DNA of 64,000 nt, taken from positions 248,001 to 312,000 of the forward strand of contig PLDC01000015.1 in assembly GCA_003134995.1 (NCBI GenBank). The letters are read 5' to 3'. The notes under the pieces were generated by a model. That model worked only from the letters and a program-made list of their open reading frames with translations, was not told the origin of the DNA and ran no database searches. The first letter of the stretch is position 1. Each line of letters starts with the position of its first letter. A program made the position numbers and the translations under genes. This document shows, piece after piece, positions 26,923-34,528 of this stretch. The stretch is from Acidobacteriaceae bacterium (GTDB lineage Bacteria; Acidobacteriota; Terriglobia; Terriglobales; Acidobacteriaceae).

Positions 26923-27846
26923 TCAGGCCTTCGATCCTGACTTCCGCTCATCAGGGGGAGGTGGAGGCCACGGATGCCCAGTGCCGTTCGGGTCTGTGTA
27001 CAGGCAACGGATGGTCCCCCGCGCTCCGCCGCCGTGCAACTCCGCGCGGATCATCTTCAGCGTGAACCTGTATTTGTACTGCTCGGCCGTCGCGGGTTCA
27101 AGCCTCGGTCCCGGGTTCACCGGGGTGCGATTTACCGTCAATTCGGAGAGGAAGATTTTGCCGAAGAATGGGATGTCGATTACGTGGCCGTACGATTTGC
27201 CCGGAGCTCCGGACACGCCGTTGACGAGGGAGCAATTCATCTCGTTCTGGCTCTGGGCCTCAGCAGGATCCCAGTTGAACTGATCGCTGGCCCACTGCGG
27301 AAGTCCGGTCATGCGCTTGATGTTGGCGTATTGGTGAGCGATGCGGCTGAAGACGCCGCCATCGTTGAAGTAGGATTCGTCGCCCTTCGGCTTGGGACCA
27401 AGAATGTCGAGCTGCGGATCGATCTCAATTTTCTGGCCGGCGATGCGAAGATTTTCGAAGCGTGTGCCGAGAAAACTTACCGAAGGCACGCTGGCGCCAA
27501 CGGCATGCTCACTCGTAATCTGCGCCACAACGCGGTCGGCAGTGAGAACGTCAAGAATGTTCACGCCTTCCAACACGGAAGTAGCCAGCGTGATTGCGCC
27601 GAGACCGTCGGAACCCTGAAAGCCCGCGACCTGGGTGTAGCCGCCCTCGTGCGAAACAATTCCCTCCAAACGAAAAGGCTCCGCCCGCTCGTATCGGTGT
27701 CCGCCCTTACGGGGCAAGTCGACGAACGCTTGCTCGCCGACCGTCCGCTGAATCGGCTGTTGAAGTTCGGCGCTGAAAACATAGGCAGTCGCGTCGTAGA
27801 CGTGACCCGTATCGAGCATGGGTAATTCATTTGCCAGAGCTGCCAT
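26923..27846 (-). CDS. 307-aa protein of unknown function in the sigma/CHAT operon
   Basis: No signal peptide or membrane segment is seen. The body is beta-rich: FRLEGIVSHEGGYTQVAGFQ, then LEGVNILDVLTADRVVAQIT and SFLGTRFENLRIAGQKIEID. The last two segments recall the repeating beta units of some surface-protein families (choice-of-anchor P type), but this is a pattern impression only. A helix-forming central part and a proline-rich tail (HPWPPPPPDE) follow. It starts 17 bases after the anti-sigma-like gene, so the two are probably co-transcribed. Possible roles are substrate or adaptor of the CHAT protease, or the sensor input. No function is assigned. Confidence 0.85.
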   Translation of the reverse strand: MAALANELPMLDTGHVYDATAYVFSAELQQPIQRTVGEQAFVDLPRKGGHRYERAEPFRLEGIVSHEGGYTQVAGFQGSDGLGAITLATSVLEGVNILDVLTADRVVAQITSEHAVGASVPSVSFLGTRFENLRIAGQKIEIDPQLDILGPKPKGDESYFNDGGVFSRIAHQYANIKRMTGLPQWASDQFNWDPAEAQSQNEMNCSLVNGVSGAPGKSYGHVIDIPFFGKIFLSELTVNRTPVNPGPRLEPATAEQYKYRFTLKMIRAELHGGGARGTIRCLYTDPNGTGHPWPPPPPDERKSGSKA

Positions 27847-27864
27847 AAAGTCTCCTTCTGCTGC

Positions 27865-28542
27865 TCAATGAATTTTTTGAAGTTCAAACGAGGGCCGACC
27901 AACTTCCTTACTTTCTCCCGCGGCGGTGATGCCGCGTACAGCCAGAATGTAGTTTCCTGCTTCTCGCGCAGCCGGGGGCACCTCCACCGGATAGTGGTCC
28001 TGCGTGGTTGACGCGGGAATCGGGAGCGTCCATTCCAGCTTTCCGGCGGGATTATACAACTCCGCTATGTATTTGGAGTAACTGGCATCCGGCTCAATTC
28101 TCGCAAAAAGCAGAAAGCCCTCGCCCGCACGAATTGAAATTACTTTTTCAGCCGATCCCCAGGCGCCGACATTTACCACAGCAAAAGGTAAAACTCGAGG
28201 ACTATTCAACGCATGCTGCAAACGCGGATACATAACCAGATTCTGATATCCGGTCACTACCAGCAACAAGGCCATCACCGGTGCCGCAAAAGCCGGACGA
28301 AACCACGCAAACCATCCAGGTTTCGCCGCAGTTGTCGCGGGTGGGGAAGCGGGAACCGGCTGAGGCGGTTCCGCTAATACCACCTTGGTCTGCTCTACGA
28401 ATAAAGCTCCAGCGCGGACGTCAACGGCGCAATCCGGGCAATCGAAATAGTGTTCCTCAAATTCCTGACGGGTCTGGTCGTCGAGTTCGCCCAGCAGATA
28501 ACGCTCCGTCAGTTTTTGACGAACCACCCCTTCGTGGTCCAT
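27865..28542 (-). CDS. Membrane zinc-finger anti-sigma-factor-like protein
   Basis: A protein of about 225 aa. The N-terminal cytoplasmic helix bundle carries the ZAS/zf-HC2 zinc motif HxxxCxxC (HYFDCPDC). After a proline/alanine linker there is one membrane segment (about PVMALLLVVTGYQNLV). The C-terminal 110 residues are extracytoplasmic and beta-rich (RAGEGFLLFARIEPD, LYNPAGKLEWTLP), resembling an Ig-like sandwich. ATG 28542 has AGGGGG about 11 bases upstream and gives a family-like N-terminus; an in-frame ATG lies at 28584. The gene follows the sigma factor directly, the standard arrangement for an ECF sigma and its inhibitor. Confidence 0.88.
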   Translation of the reverse strand: MDHEGVVRQKLTERYLLGELDDQTRQEFEEHYFDCPDCAVDVRAGALFVEQTKVVLAEPPQPVPASPPATTAAKPGWFAWFRPAFAAPVMALLLVVTGYQNLVMYPRLQHALNSPRVLPFAVVNVGAWGSAEKVISIRAGEGFLLFARIEPDASYSKYIAELYNPAGKLEWTLPIPASTTQDHYPVEVPPAAREAGNYILAVRGITAAGESKEVGRPSFELQKIH

Positions 28543-28599
28543 TGATTGAATGCCCCCTAAAAGTATAGTGACGCGCGACCCCAAAGCGTTTCACCGGCC

Positions 28600-29187
28600 T
28601 CAGGCCGAAGTAAACTCCGGCTTATCATTTCCCATATCTTTTAAATACACGGACTTAAACGCTTGCTTGGCGCGGTGCAGCAGTACGCGCAAATAATCGC
28701 GATCCACGCCAAATTCACGGCATACTTCGTCCTTGTCCCGCTCCTCCAGGAAAACCTCGCGCAGCAATCGGCGGTCCCGTTCTGAAAGCCGTTCCAATAT
28801 CTCGCGGACTTTCTTTTCCATTTCTTTCGCGGCGAGGATGGTGAGAAGGTCAGTCCCTTTAGCCGGAAACTCCCTCGGCTTCTCCTCGTCATCAAGCGAA
28901 TCGAGGCGCGATCCGGCCCGGTAATGCTCCAGCAAGACGTTGTTGCAGATGGAGTTTACGTACGAGCCCAGGCTCTCTGGTTGCAACACTCGTCCGTCGC
29001 GCAGAGCCACAAAGAATCGGGTGAAAGTTTCCTGCCGGACATCCTCAATCGCCTCGGGAGACTTCAAGCGGGAACGCAGCTTAATCTGGATCAGAGCTCC
29101 AAAATACGCGCCGAAATGCTCTTGAGCGCGGAAGTCGCCGGCTCGGAGACGCTCGAGATAGGACTGGTCGAAGGATTGAAATTGCAA
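28600..29187 (-). CDS. ECF-like RNA polymerase sigma-70 family factor
   Basis: About 195 aa from a proposed TTG start at 29187 with GGGGCAGG just upstream. Region 2 is visible in HFGAYFGALIQIKLRSRL, then EDVRQETFTRFF and the -10-recognition helix YVNSICNNVLLEHYRAGSR. Region 4 is ILERLSERDRRLLREVFLEE, then EVCREFGVDRDYLRVLLHRA. The frame stays open upstream to 29475, but the extra 96 residues do not resemble sigma factors and are probably untranslated. The length fits ECF factors. It heads an operon with the anti-sigma-like, 307-aa and probably TPR-CHAT genes. Its target promoters may include its own and the divergent protease gene. Confidence 0.9.
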   Translation of the reverse strand: MQFQSFDQSYLERLRAGDFRAQEHFGAYFGALIQIKLRSRLKSPEAIEDVRQETFTRFFVALRDGRVLQPESLGSYVNSICNNVLLEHYRAGSRLDSLDDEEKPREFPAKGTDLLTILAAKEMEKKVREILERLSERDRRLLREVFLEERDKDEVCREFGVDRDYLRVLLHRAKQAFKSVYLKDMGNDKPEFTSA

Positions 29188-29765
29188 AGACCTGCCCCGC
29201 AGACCCAGGATTGGGGAACAGTGTAGCACCGGAGCCAAACTGCGGCCATTTTCCGGGCTGAGTGCAGGCAGGAATGCGCGCTTGGAGGTAGTGCATCGGC
29301 TATGCACGTGGCCGGCAGGCGGGTTCGAGCGAGGAGTACCTACGGGAATAGCGGAGCCCATTAAAAACCTCGAACAGGAAAGACCAGACGTTGATGAGAA
29401 AGCTGCGAAAAGTGCCGGAGCCGCTTCCCCTGTCGACTCCGGCGCTCTAACGGAATCCAGCCCGGAGGTTGCCAAGCTGTAATCCTAAGTGTGCGCAATC
29501 GCCGCCATTCGGCACGATCTTTCCCACCTGTTTGGAATAGTGTCGGAAGCGCGCGAATCGTTTCACAGCACTACGACCCGAATCGAATTTTGTAACGATC
29601 GGACTGGGGCGGTCACTATCCCAGTATTGAGAAATTCGCCAGGGGTGACCATCGCAGACCAGAAGTCGGATGGCACTTTTGCCGGAGCCGCCTCGGTCTC
29701 ACTAAGGTTTCATCCCTGCGCTGAAATCTGAAGACCCGCAAAATCTGAGAAGTAGGGAGGCACAC
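29188..29765. other. Divergent regulatory region between the sigma operon and the papain gene
   Basis: Nearly 580 bases if the TTG start of the sigma gene is right. It contains the doubtful upstream extension of the sigma frame and about 290 bases with no gene. TTTGTAACGA followed 12 bases later by CGGTCA (around 29590-29620) is a loose ECF-like candidate pointing at the papain gene. GGGAGG lies five bases before the papain ATG. An 80-codon plus-strand frame here has no protein-like features. Confidence 0.4.
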
Positions 29766-31721
29766 ATGCCGAGCACTCTGAAAGCAGGCGATCTTCGCCA
29801 ATTGCTGGCGAAGGCAAACGCGAAATGGACCATCGATGAGAAGCTGAAAGACACCGATACTGTCCCAACTCATCCAACCGGGGGAGACCTCACCAAGTTC
29901 GTCAAAGTGAGCGCCGTGCCTCGCGTTGACGTTACGCCGTTCTTCAAGACCGTCACGTCCAACCCATATTTATTGCAACGCCGCATCGATCAGGGCTTTC
30001 TCAACTTGAAAGATCTGCCGATCGAATTGCAAAATCCCATCGTGCTCAAAGAGCCAGGGCCGACACCGCTAAAGAGCAACCTGCAGCCCATCGGTGGCGG
30101 CGGTGGCGGCTCGGCGGTGGACTGGAGAAATCGTTTCGGCTGGCCGTGGCTCACAAAAATCAAAGACCAGGGCGGGTGCGAATCCTGCTGGGTCTTCAGC
30201 GCAGTGGGCGTAGTTGAAGCCATGGTTCGGATCGAACATACAATCTGGAGCCTGCGCTCGGAAGGCGACGTTCACGACGGTCTGGGAGTGGGCTGTGCCC
30301 AAACCGGTGGCCCCCCGACGGCCTTCAACTGGATGCAAGCAAATGGAGTCGCGGACCCAGGCTGCTGGCCCTATGAGCAATCGAATCTGCCTTACAAGCC
30401 CACCGCCGATCGCGATGGCAGAACCGTAAAGTTGAGTGGCTACACAACCCTAAGCAACATCGACGACCAAAAGGCATGGATCGACAATGTCGGCCCACTC
30501 TCGGCCTGCTTTACTGTGTACAACGACTTTTTCTGGTACAGCTCTGGCGTGTACACGGCGAATCCTTCCACGGGAGTTGCGGGCGGTCACTGCATCGTAA
30601 TTGTGGGTTATGACGACAGCCTGCAAGCATGGCTGGTACGGAACTCCTGGAACACGGGCTGGGGCATGGCCGGCTACTGCTGGTTTGGCCATGGCCAGGC
30701 CGATATCGACAACAATGCGAAGTACGGAGTTCCGGGGGCGAACGTGAATCCGGATCCGTGGACGAAGAGGCGTGCGCACAACGGCAGCCTTTATGAGAGC
30801 GGAGACGGGCAGCTGAATCGCAACTTCGAGCTGTGGACACTCGCGCCTGGAAATGCCATCCGGCACTACTGGCGGGACGGCGTCTCATTGCAATGGAGCG
30901 TGGCTGAAACGCAGGGCAACGATTGCTATGCCAGTCCTTGCGTGACTGGCACGACTTACAACCGCAACTTCGAATACGTGTACGAGACGACGAGTCAGGG
31001 AGCGACCGGCTGCCGGTTGCACCATCGCTACTTCGACCAAGCCTCGGGAACGTGGGGCGATGGCGGGCTTTTCGGTCCGCAGGAACCGGACGATGTTGAG
31101 GGCCTGGCAGGATTTATTCAAGGCAACTACAACGCTCCCGGCAACTTCGAGGTTGTGGTTCGAACCGGCAACGGAACCCTTAAACACTGGTGGCGCGCCA
31201 ACGGACCCGGCGGCCCGATGACGTGGTCGCAGTCCGCACAGTTCGGCTCCGATATCCAACTGAGTGCAGCTTCTCTGGTGCAGCGTTTCGACGACGGCCT
31301 CGACGTAATCTGTGTCACCGCGGCTGGGGCCATGCAACGCTACTTCCGGCCATCCGCGGGCGCGGCGTGGCAGGCGTGTGAAACCTTCGCCCGCGGGGTG
31401 AGCAGCCCTCCGGTTATGATTGCAGGGCAATACGGCGCCACCGATGAAACCGTGATGGGCAACTATGAACTGTGCGTTGCCGTGGACGGCGTCATCCAGC
31501 ACTGGTGGAAGGGCAGTCCGGAAAATCTGGCATCGATCTGGACCATGAGCACAACGTTCGGTGAAAACGTGAAGCAGGTTCTGGGGCTGATCCAATCCAG
31601 CTTCGGTTTCGATCTGGAAGTGATTGCGTTGCTGAATGACGGCACGCTGCAGCACTACTGGCGCTATTCTTCGGACTTGAGCTGGCATGCTGGTCCGATT
31701 TTTGGCTCCACCGTGAGCTAG
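29766..31721 (+). CDS. Papain-family (C1A) cysteine protease with C-terminal lectin-like repeats
   Basis: A 651-aa protein. An N-terminal pro-region-like stretch (1-115) ends in a glycine run. The peptidase domain begins AVDWRNRFGWPW and has the full C1A set: Gln135 and Cys141 (DQGGCESCWVFSA), His275 (GGHCIVIVGYDD) and Asn293 (RNSWNTGWG). Residues about 353-651 contain six repeats of about 50 residues with the pattern N(F/Y)E..., then HYWR or HWWK, then W...FG, resembling PLL-type lectin propellers. No signal peptide is seen, so a cytosolic enzyme or non-classical export is possible. The inhibitor gene follows after 16 bases. Confidence 0.95.
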   Translation: MPSTLKAGDLRQLLAKANAKWTIDEKLKDTDTVPTHPTGGDLTKFVKVSAVPRVDVTPFFKTVTSNPYLLQRRIDQGFLNLKDLPIELQNPIVLKEPGPTPLKSNLQPIGGGGGGSAVDWRNRFGWPWLTKIKDQGGCESCWVFSAVGVVEAMVRIEHTIWSLRSEGDVHDGLGVGCAQTGGPPTAFNWMQANGVADPGCWPYEQSNLPYKPTADRDGRTVKLSGYTTLSNIDDQKAWIDNVGPLSACFTVYNDFFWYSSGVYTANPSTGVAGGHCIVIVGYDDSLQAWLVRNSWNTGWGMAGYCWFGHGQADIDNNAKYGVPGANVNPDPWTKRRAHNGSLYESGDGQLNRNFELWTLAPGNAIRHYWRDGVSLQWSVAETQGNDCYASPCVTGTTYNRNFEYVYETTSQGATGCRLHHRYFDQASGTWGDGGLFGPQEPDDVEGLAGFIQGNYNAPGNFEVVVRTGNGTLKHWWRANGPGGPMTWSQSAQFGSDIQLSAASLVQRFDDGLDVICVTAAGAMQRYFRPSAGAAWQACETFARGVSSPPVMIAGQYGATDETVMGNYELCVAVDGVIQHWWKGSPENLASIWTMSTTFGENVKQVLGLIQSSFGFDLEVIALLNDGTLQHYWRYSSDLSWHAGPIFGSTVS

Positions 31722-31737
31722 TCAAACGCCAACGAGT

Positions 31738-32031
31738 ATGGAAACGATAACTCTGAAACCAGGCCAGGAACATCGCATCACCCTTCCTGGCCTGGGATCC
31801 GCAGGGTATCGCTGGATGGCGGAGCCTTACGATCAGAACGTCGTGATGGTTGAAGAGATTCTGCACTCGAGAAAAGCTACGGTGCCGATCGCGGGAAGCC
31901 TGCAACAAGTATTCAGGCTGACCGCGGTAGCTCCCGGCCACACCTCCGTAAGCTTTAATCAACGAAGACGGTTCGAGCCGGAGAAGGAACCTCATGCCTC
32001 ATATGCGATCAGCGTGGCCGTGACCGCCTGA
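31738..32031 (+). CDS. Chagasin-family (I42) inhibitor of papain-like cysteine proteases
   Basis: A 97-aa beta-rich protein. The first inhibitory loop matches the family pattern in GLGSAGYRW (about residues 18-26), and the third loop, usually RPW/F, appears as RRRFEPE (about 78-84). The middle GxGG loop is degenerate (IAGSLQQ). Chagasin-type inhibitors insert these loops into the active-site cleft of C1A peptidases. There is no signal peptide, matching the neighbouring protease. The 16-base gap implies co-expression, so the inhibitor probably protects the cell from, or tunes, the adjacent enzyme. Confidence 0.9.
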   Translation: METITLKPGQEHRITLPGLGSAGYRWMAEPYDQNVVMVEEILHSRKATVPIAGSLQQVFRLTAVAPGHTSVSFNQRRRFEPEKEPHASYAISVAVTA

Positions 32032-32047
32032 TTGGCGAATTAGGGAT

Positions 32048-33388
32048 TCAACTCACGCCGATCCGCGCGGGTACAAGCCTGGGGCTCAGAAGATGGATGA
32101 ACAACAATGCGACCATGTAGGCCGATGCCGCGATAAAGAATGGGATCATGTAGCTTCCCGTCCATTGCAGCACGTGGCCCACGATTTCGGCGATCAGCAT
32201 TCCGCCAACCGCCCCAGACATACCTCCAATGCCGACGACGGACGCCACTGCCCGCGATGGAAAAAGGTCTGAGGAGAGCGTGAGTAAATTTGCAGAAAAG
32301 CCTTGATGACCGGCGGCGGCAAGCCCAATTAGAATCGTAGCAGGCCACAATCCGGAAATGCGGTAAACCCATGCAATCGGCAAGACGCATAGGGCGCAGA
32401 GAAACATCGCCCACTTTCTCGCAGCGTTTACTGAGAACCCTCTCCGAATCAACGTAGATGAAACCCAGCCGCCGCCGATGCTACCGAGATCGGATATGAC
32501 GTAAATCACCAGAATCGGCAGGCCAATCTGCGTGAGATGCAAACCATGCGCTCTCTGCAAATAGTCCGGAATCCAGAAGAGAATGAAATACCAGATGGGA
32601 TCAATCATGAATTTTCCGGCAGCAAAGGCCCAGGTCTGCCTGTGAGGCAGAAGCTCGCCCCATTTGATTTTTCCAGCAGGGGCGACGGGATCGCTTTGAA
32701 TGTAGGCTCGCTCAGCGTCGGTGCAGTAAGGATGTTGCTCGGGACTTCGATAGAGCCATAGCCAGAAACTAAGCCAGACGAAACCAATAGCGCCGGTAAG
32801 TAAGAAAGCCCAGCGCCAGCCTAGATGGACTGCAATCCACGGCACGACGAGCGGCGTAACGATTGCGCCAATGTTAGTGCCGGCATTAAAAATTCCGGTG
32901 GCGAGGGCCCGCTCTTTTTTCGGAAACCATTCCGCAACGCACTTGATGCTCGCCGGGAATACTCCGCCCTCACCGAAGCCCAATGCAGTGCGCGCTACAA
33001 CAAAACTGGGAAACGAAAACGCGATCGCGTGGCCCATCGACGCGAGGCTCCAAAAAACCATGGCCACTGCATAACCAATGCGAGTGCCGAGGCGGTCGAT
33101 CAGGCGGCCGACAAGAATCATCCCCAGCGCATACGCTGCCTGAAAGGCGAATACGATGTTCCCGTAGTCGATCTCATTCCAGCCAAACTCGTGCTGCAGC
33201 GTGCCTTTGAGCACACCGAGCACCTGACGGTCCATGTAATTCTTGGTTACGCCGAAAAATAAGAGCGCGCAGATGACCCAGCGAAAGTTTCCCGCGAAGA
33301 CGCTGCGGATACGCGACTCAAATGAAGATGCAGAAGGATGACCGTGTCCGCCGGGCTCCGCTTCGACGATCAAGTTCTGATCCGCCAT
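32048..33388 (-). CDS. MFS transporter, anion:cation symporter (ExuT/hexuronate-like) family
   Basis: A 446-aa permease with twelve predicted membrane segments. Family signs are the first-loop ITKNYMDRQVLGV-like sequence (here VTKNYMDRQVLGV), GRLIDRLGTR (MFS motif A), the segment ARTALGFGEGGVFPASIK, and WFPKKERALATGIFNAGTN, all typical of the ACS group that takes up hexuronates and related sugar acids. It is 34 bases downstream of a KduI/IolB-type isomerase on the same strand, so uptake of a uronate or inositol-derived acid is plausible. Confidence 0.92.
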   Translation of the reverse strand: MADQNLIVEAEPGGHGHPSASSFESRIRSVFAGNFRWVICALLFFGVTKNYMDRQVLGVLKGTLQHEFGWNEIDYGNIVFAFQAAYALGMILVGRLIDRLGTRIGYAVAMVFWSLASMGHAIAFSFPSFVVARTALGFGEGGVFPASIKCVAEWFPKKERALATGIFNAGTNIGAIVTPLVVPWIAVHLGWRWAFLLTGAIGFVWLSFWLWLYRSPEQHPYCTDAERAYIQSDPVAPAGKIKWGELLPHRQTWAFAAGKFMIDPIWYFILFWIPDYLQRAHGLHLTQIGLPILVIYVISDLGSIGGGWVSSTLIRRGFSVNAARKWAMFLCALCVLPIAWVYRISGLWPATILIGLAAAGHQGFSANLLTLSSDLFPSRAVASVVGIGGMSGAVGGMLIAEIVGHVLQWTGSYMIPFFIAASAYMVALLFIHLLSPRLVPARIGVS

Positions 33389-33422
33389 TGCCTGTTAGTT
33401 TTTCTTTACGTCGCCAAGCCGT

Positions 33423-34247
33423 TTATTTCCGAGCCGCCTCAAGGCCTGTGCCGTCATGTTGAAACCCCGGCTGAACGTTGACAACACCATAACGCCGGTC
33501 TTCGACTTCACGGTGAGCCGCCATTGCCCATAGAAAAGCGATTCGGTGCCCCGGCACGGAAACATTCGGATGATAACCGCTGGGGATCAGAACGGCATCG
33601 CCGTCGCGGACCGCGGTCACCAATTCCGGAGAGTGGGTGTCGTTATAAACCAGCTGCAAGCCGTAGGCAGGTTCCGGCATGTCAAAGTACACATAGATCT
33701 CTTCCAGCATTTTCCCGTGTTCGTGCGGAGGCCAACTGGTCCAGTTTCCGGGGTCGGAAGAGGTGAAACCTGCGATCAGACGTCCCGCTTTCACATTGCT
33801 GGCAATCAGCAGGTTCACTTCGCGCTTCGACGTGGGGCTGCCCGTGACAAATTTCAAGCCCGCGTCCTTGGCCACGTCGGCATAGCGAATTACTTGCAGA
33901 GGATACTTCCCTTCGACGGGAGATGAAATCTCAGAGAAATCCACGGCGGTCTTCGTCGAAACTTCAATCTCGGAACCGCGAGGGATGTAGATTGCATCGA
34001 ACCGGTCCAGATTGTGTTCGTGCCCCGCGCTCTTCACCGCGCCGTTTCCGGCCAGGCATATCAGTCCAGTTTCCTGCTGTTCATTGGAAAAGGACACGGA
34101 TGGTCGAGCAGGGTTCAGAATGATGCGGCCGTAAGAGAGATGCCGCATCGAACTATTTGCCGGCGTTACCGCAATACGGCGGCCAGAATGAGCATTGGTT
34201 TTGCGAAACACCGTTTTTTCGATTGGATCCGCAGATGGTGTACTCAT
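33423..34247 (-). CDS. KduI/IolB-family isomerase (double-cupin)
   Basis: A 274-aa cupin protein. The C-terminal half has the metal-site pattern PPHEHGKMLEEIYVYF followed by GDAVLIPSGYHPNVSVPGH and FLWAMAA, as in IolB (5-deoxy-glucuronate isomerase) and the related KduI (5-keto-4-deoxyuronate isomerase). The N-terminal half is a second cupin. With a hexuronate-type transporter next to it and no other inositol gene in the window, a role in uronate catabolism seems at least as likely as inositol catabolism. Confidence 0.88.
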   Translation of the reverse strand: MSTPSADPIEKTVFRKTNAHSGRRIAVTPANSSMRHLSYGRIILNPARPSVSFSNEQQETGLICLAGNGAVKSAGHEHNLDRFDAIYIPRGSEIEVSTKTAVDFSEISSPVEGKYPLQVIRYADVAKDAGLKFVTGSPTSKREVNLLIASNVKAGRLIAGFTSSDPGNWTSWPPHEHGKMLEEIYVYFDMPEPAYGLQLVYNDTHSPELVTAVRDGDAVLIPSGYHPNVSVPGHRIAFLWAMAAHREVEDRRYGVVNVQPGFQHDGTGLEAARK

Positions 34248-34501
34248 GGAAGCTCCGAAAACCTCTTATTGGTTGCATCTTTATCATAGACAACGGCGGA
34301 GCCTAGTCTAAACTCGCGCCTGCTTTCTACCTCACTCACAAGACGATACCGCAGGGCTTCAAAAACGTGAACCTTAATTCGTGCTCGCCGGAAAGCGGAC
34401 CGCCCGAGCGCCCGCAATTCAATAGAATTCGGCAAGTGCTAGAATCTGGTGCGGTAATTCCGGGATCGGAGGTTCAAACCTCTCTCCGACAATGAAGGTT
34501 C

Positions 34502-34528
34502 GCCATGTTGCGTCTTGCCATGTTGCGT
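34502..34528 (+). repeat. Duplicated start-codon segment of the GH3 gene
   Basis: GCCATGTTGCGT occurs at 34502-34513 and again at 34517-34528 with a 15-base period, so the GH3 frame has two in-frame ATG starts. Either can precede the signal peptide. Confidence 0.5.

Noticed and set aside
29489-29731. 80-codon plus-strand frame before the papain gene
   Set aside because: No ribosome site, no family signs, and it lies in the expected promoter region.
34468-34490. tRNA 3'-end-like sequence (GAGG-TTCAAA-CCTC followed by TCTCCGAC)
   Set aside because: The T-arm does not pair correctly with a 7-base loop and no matching acceptor 5' strand or anticodon arm lies upstream. At most it is a remnant or chance.
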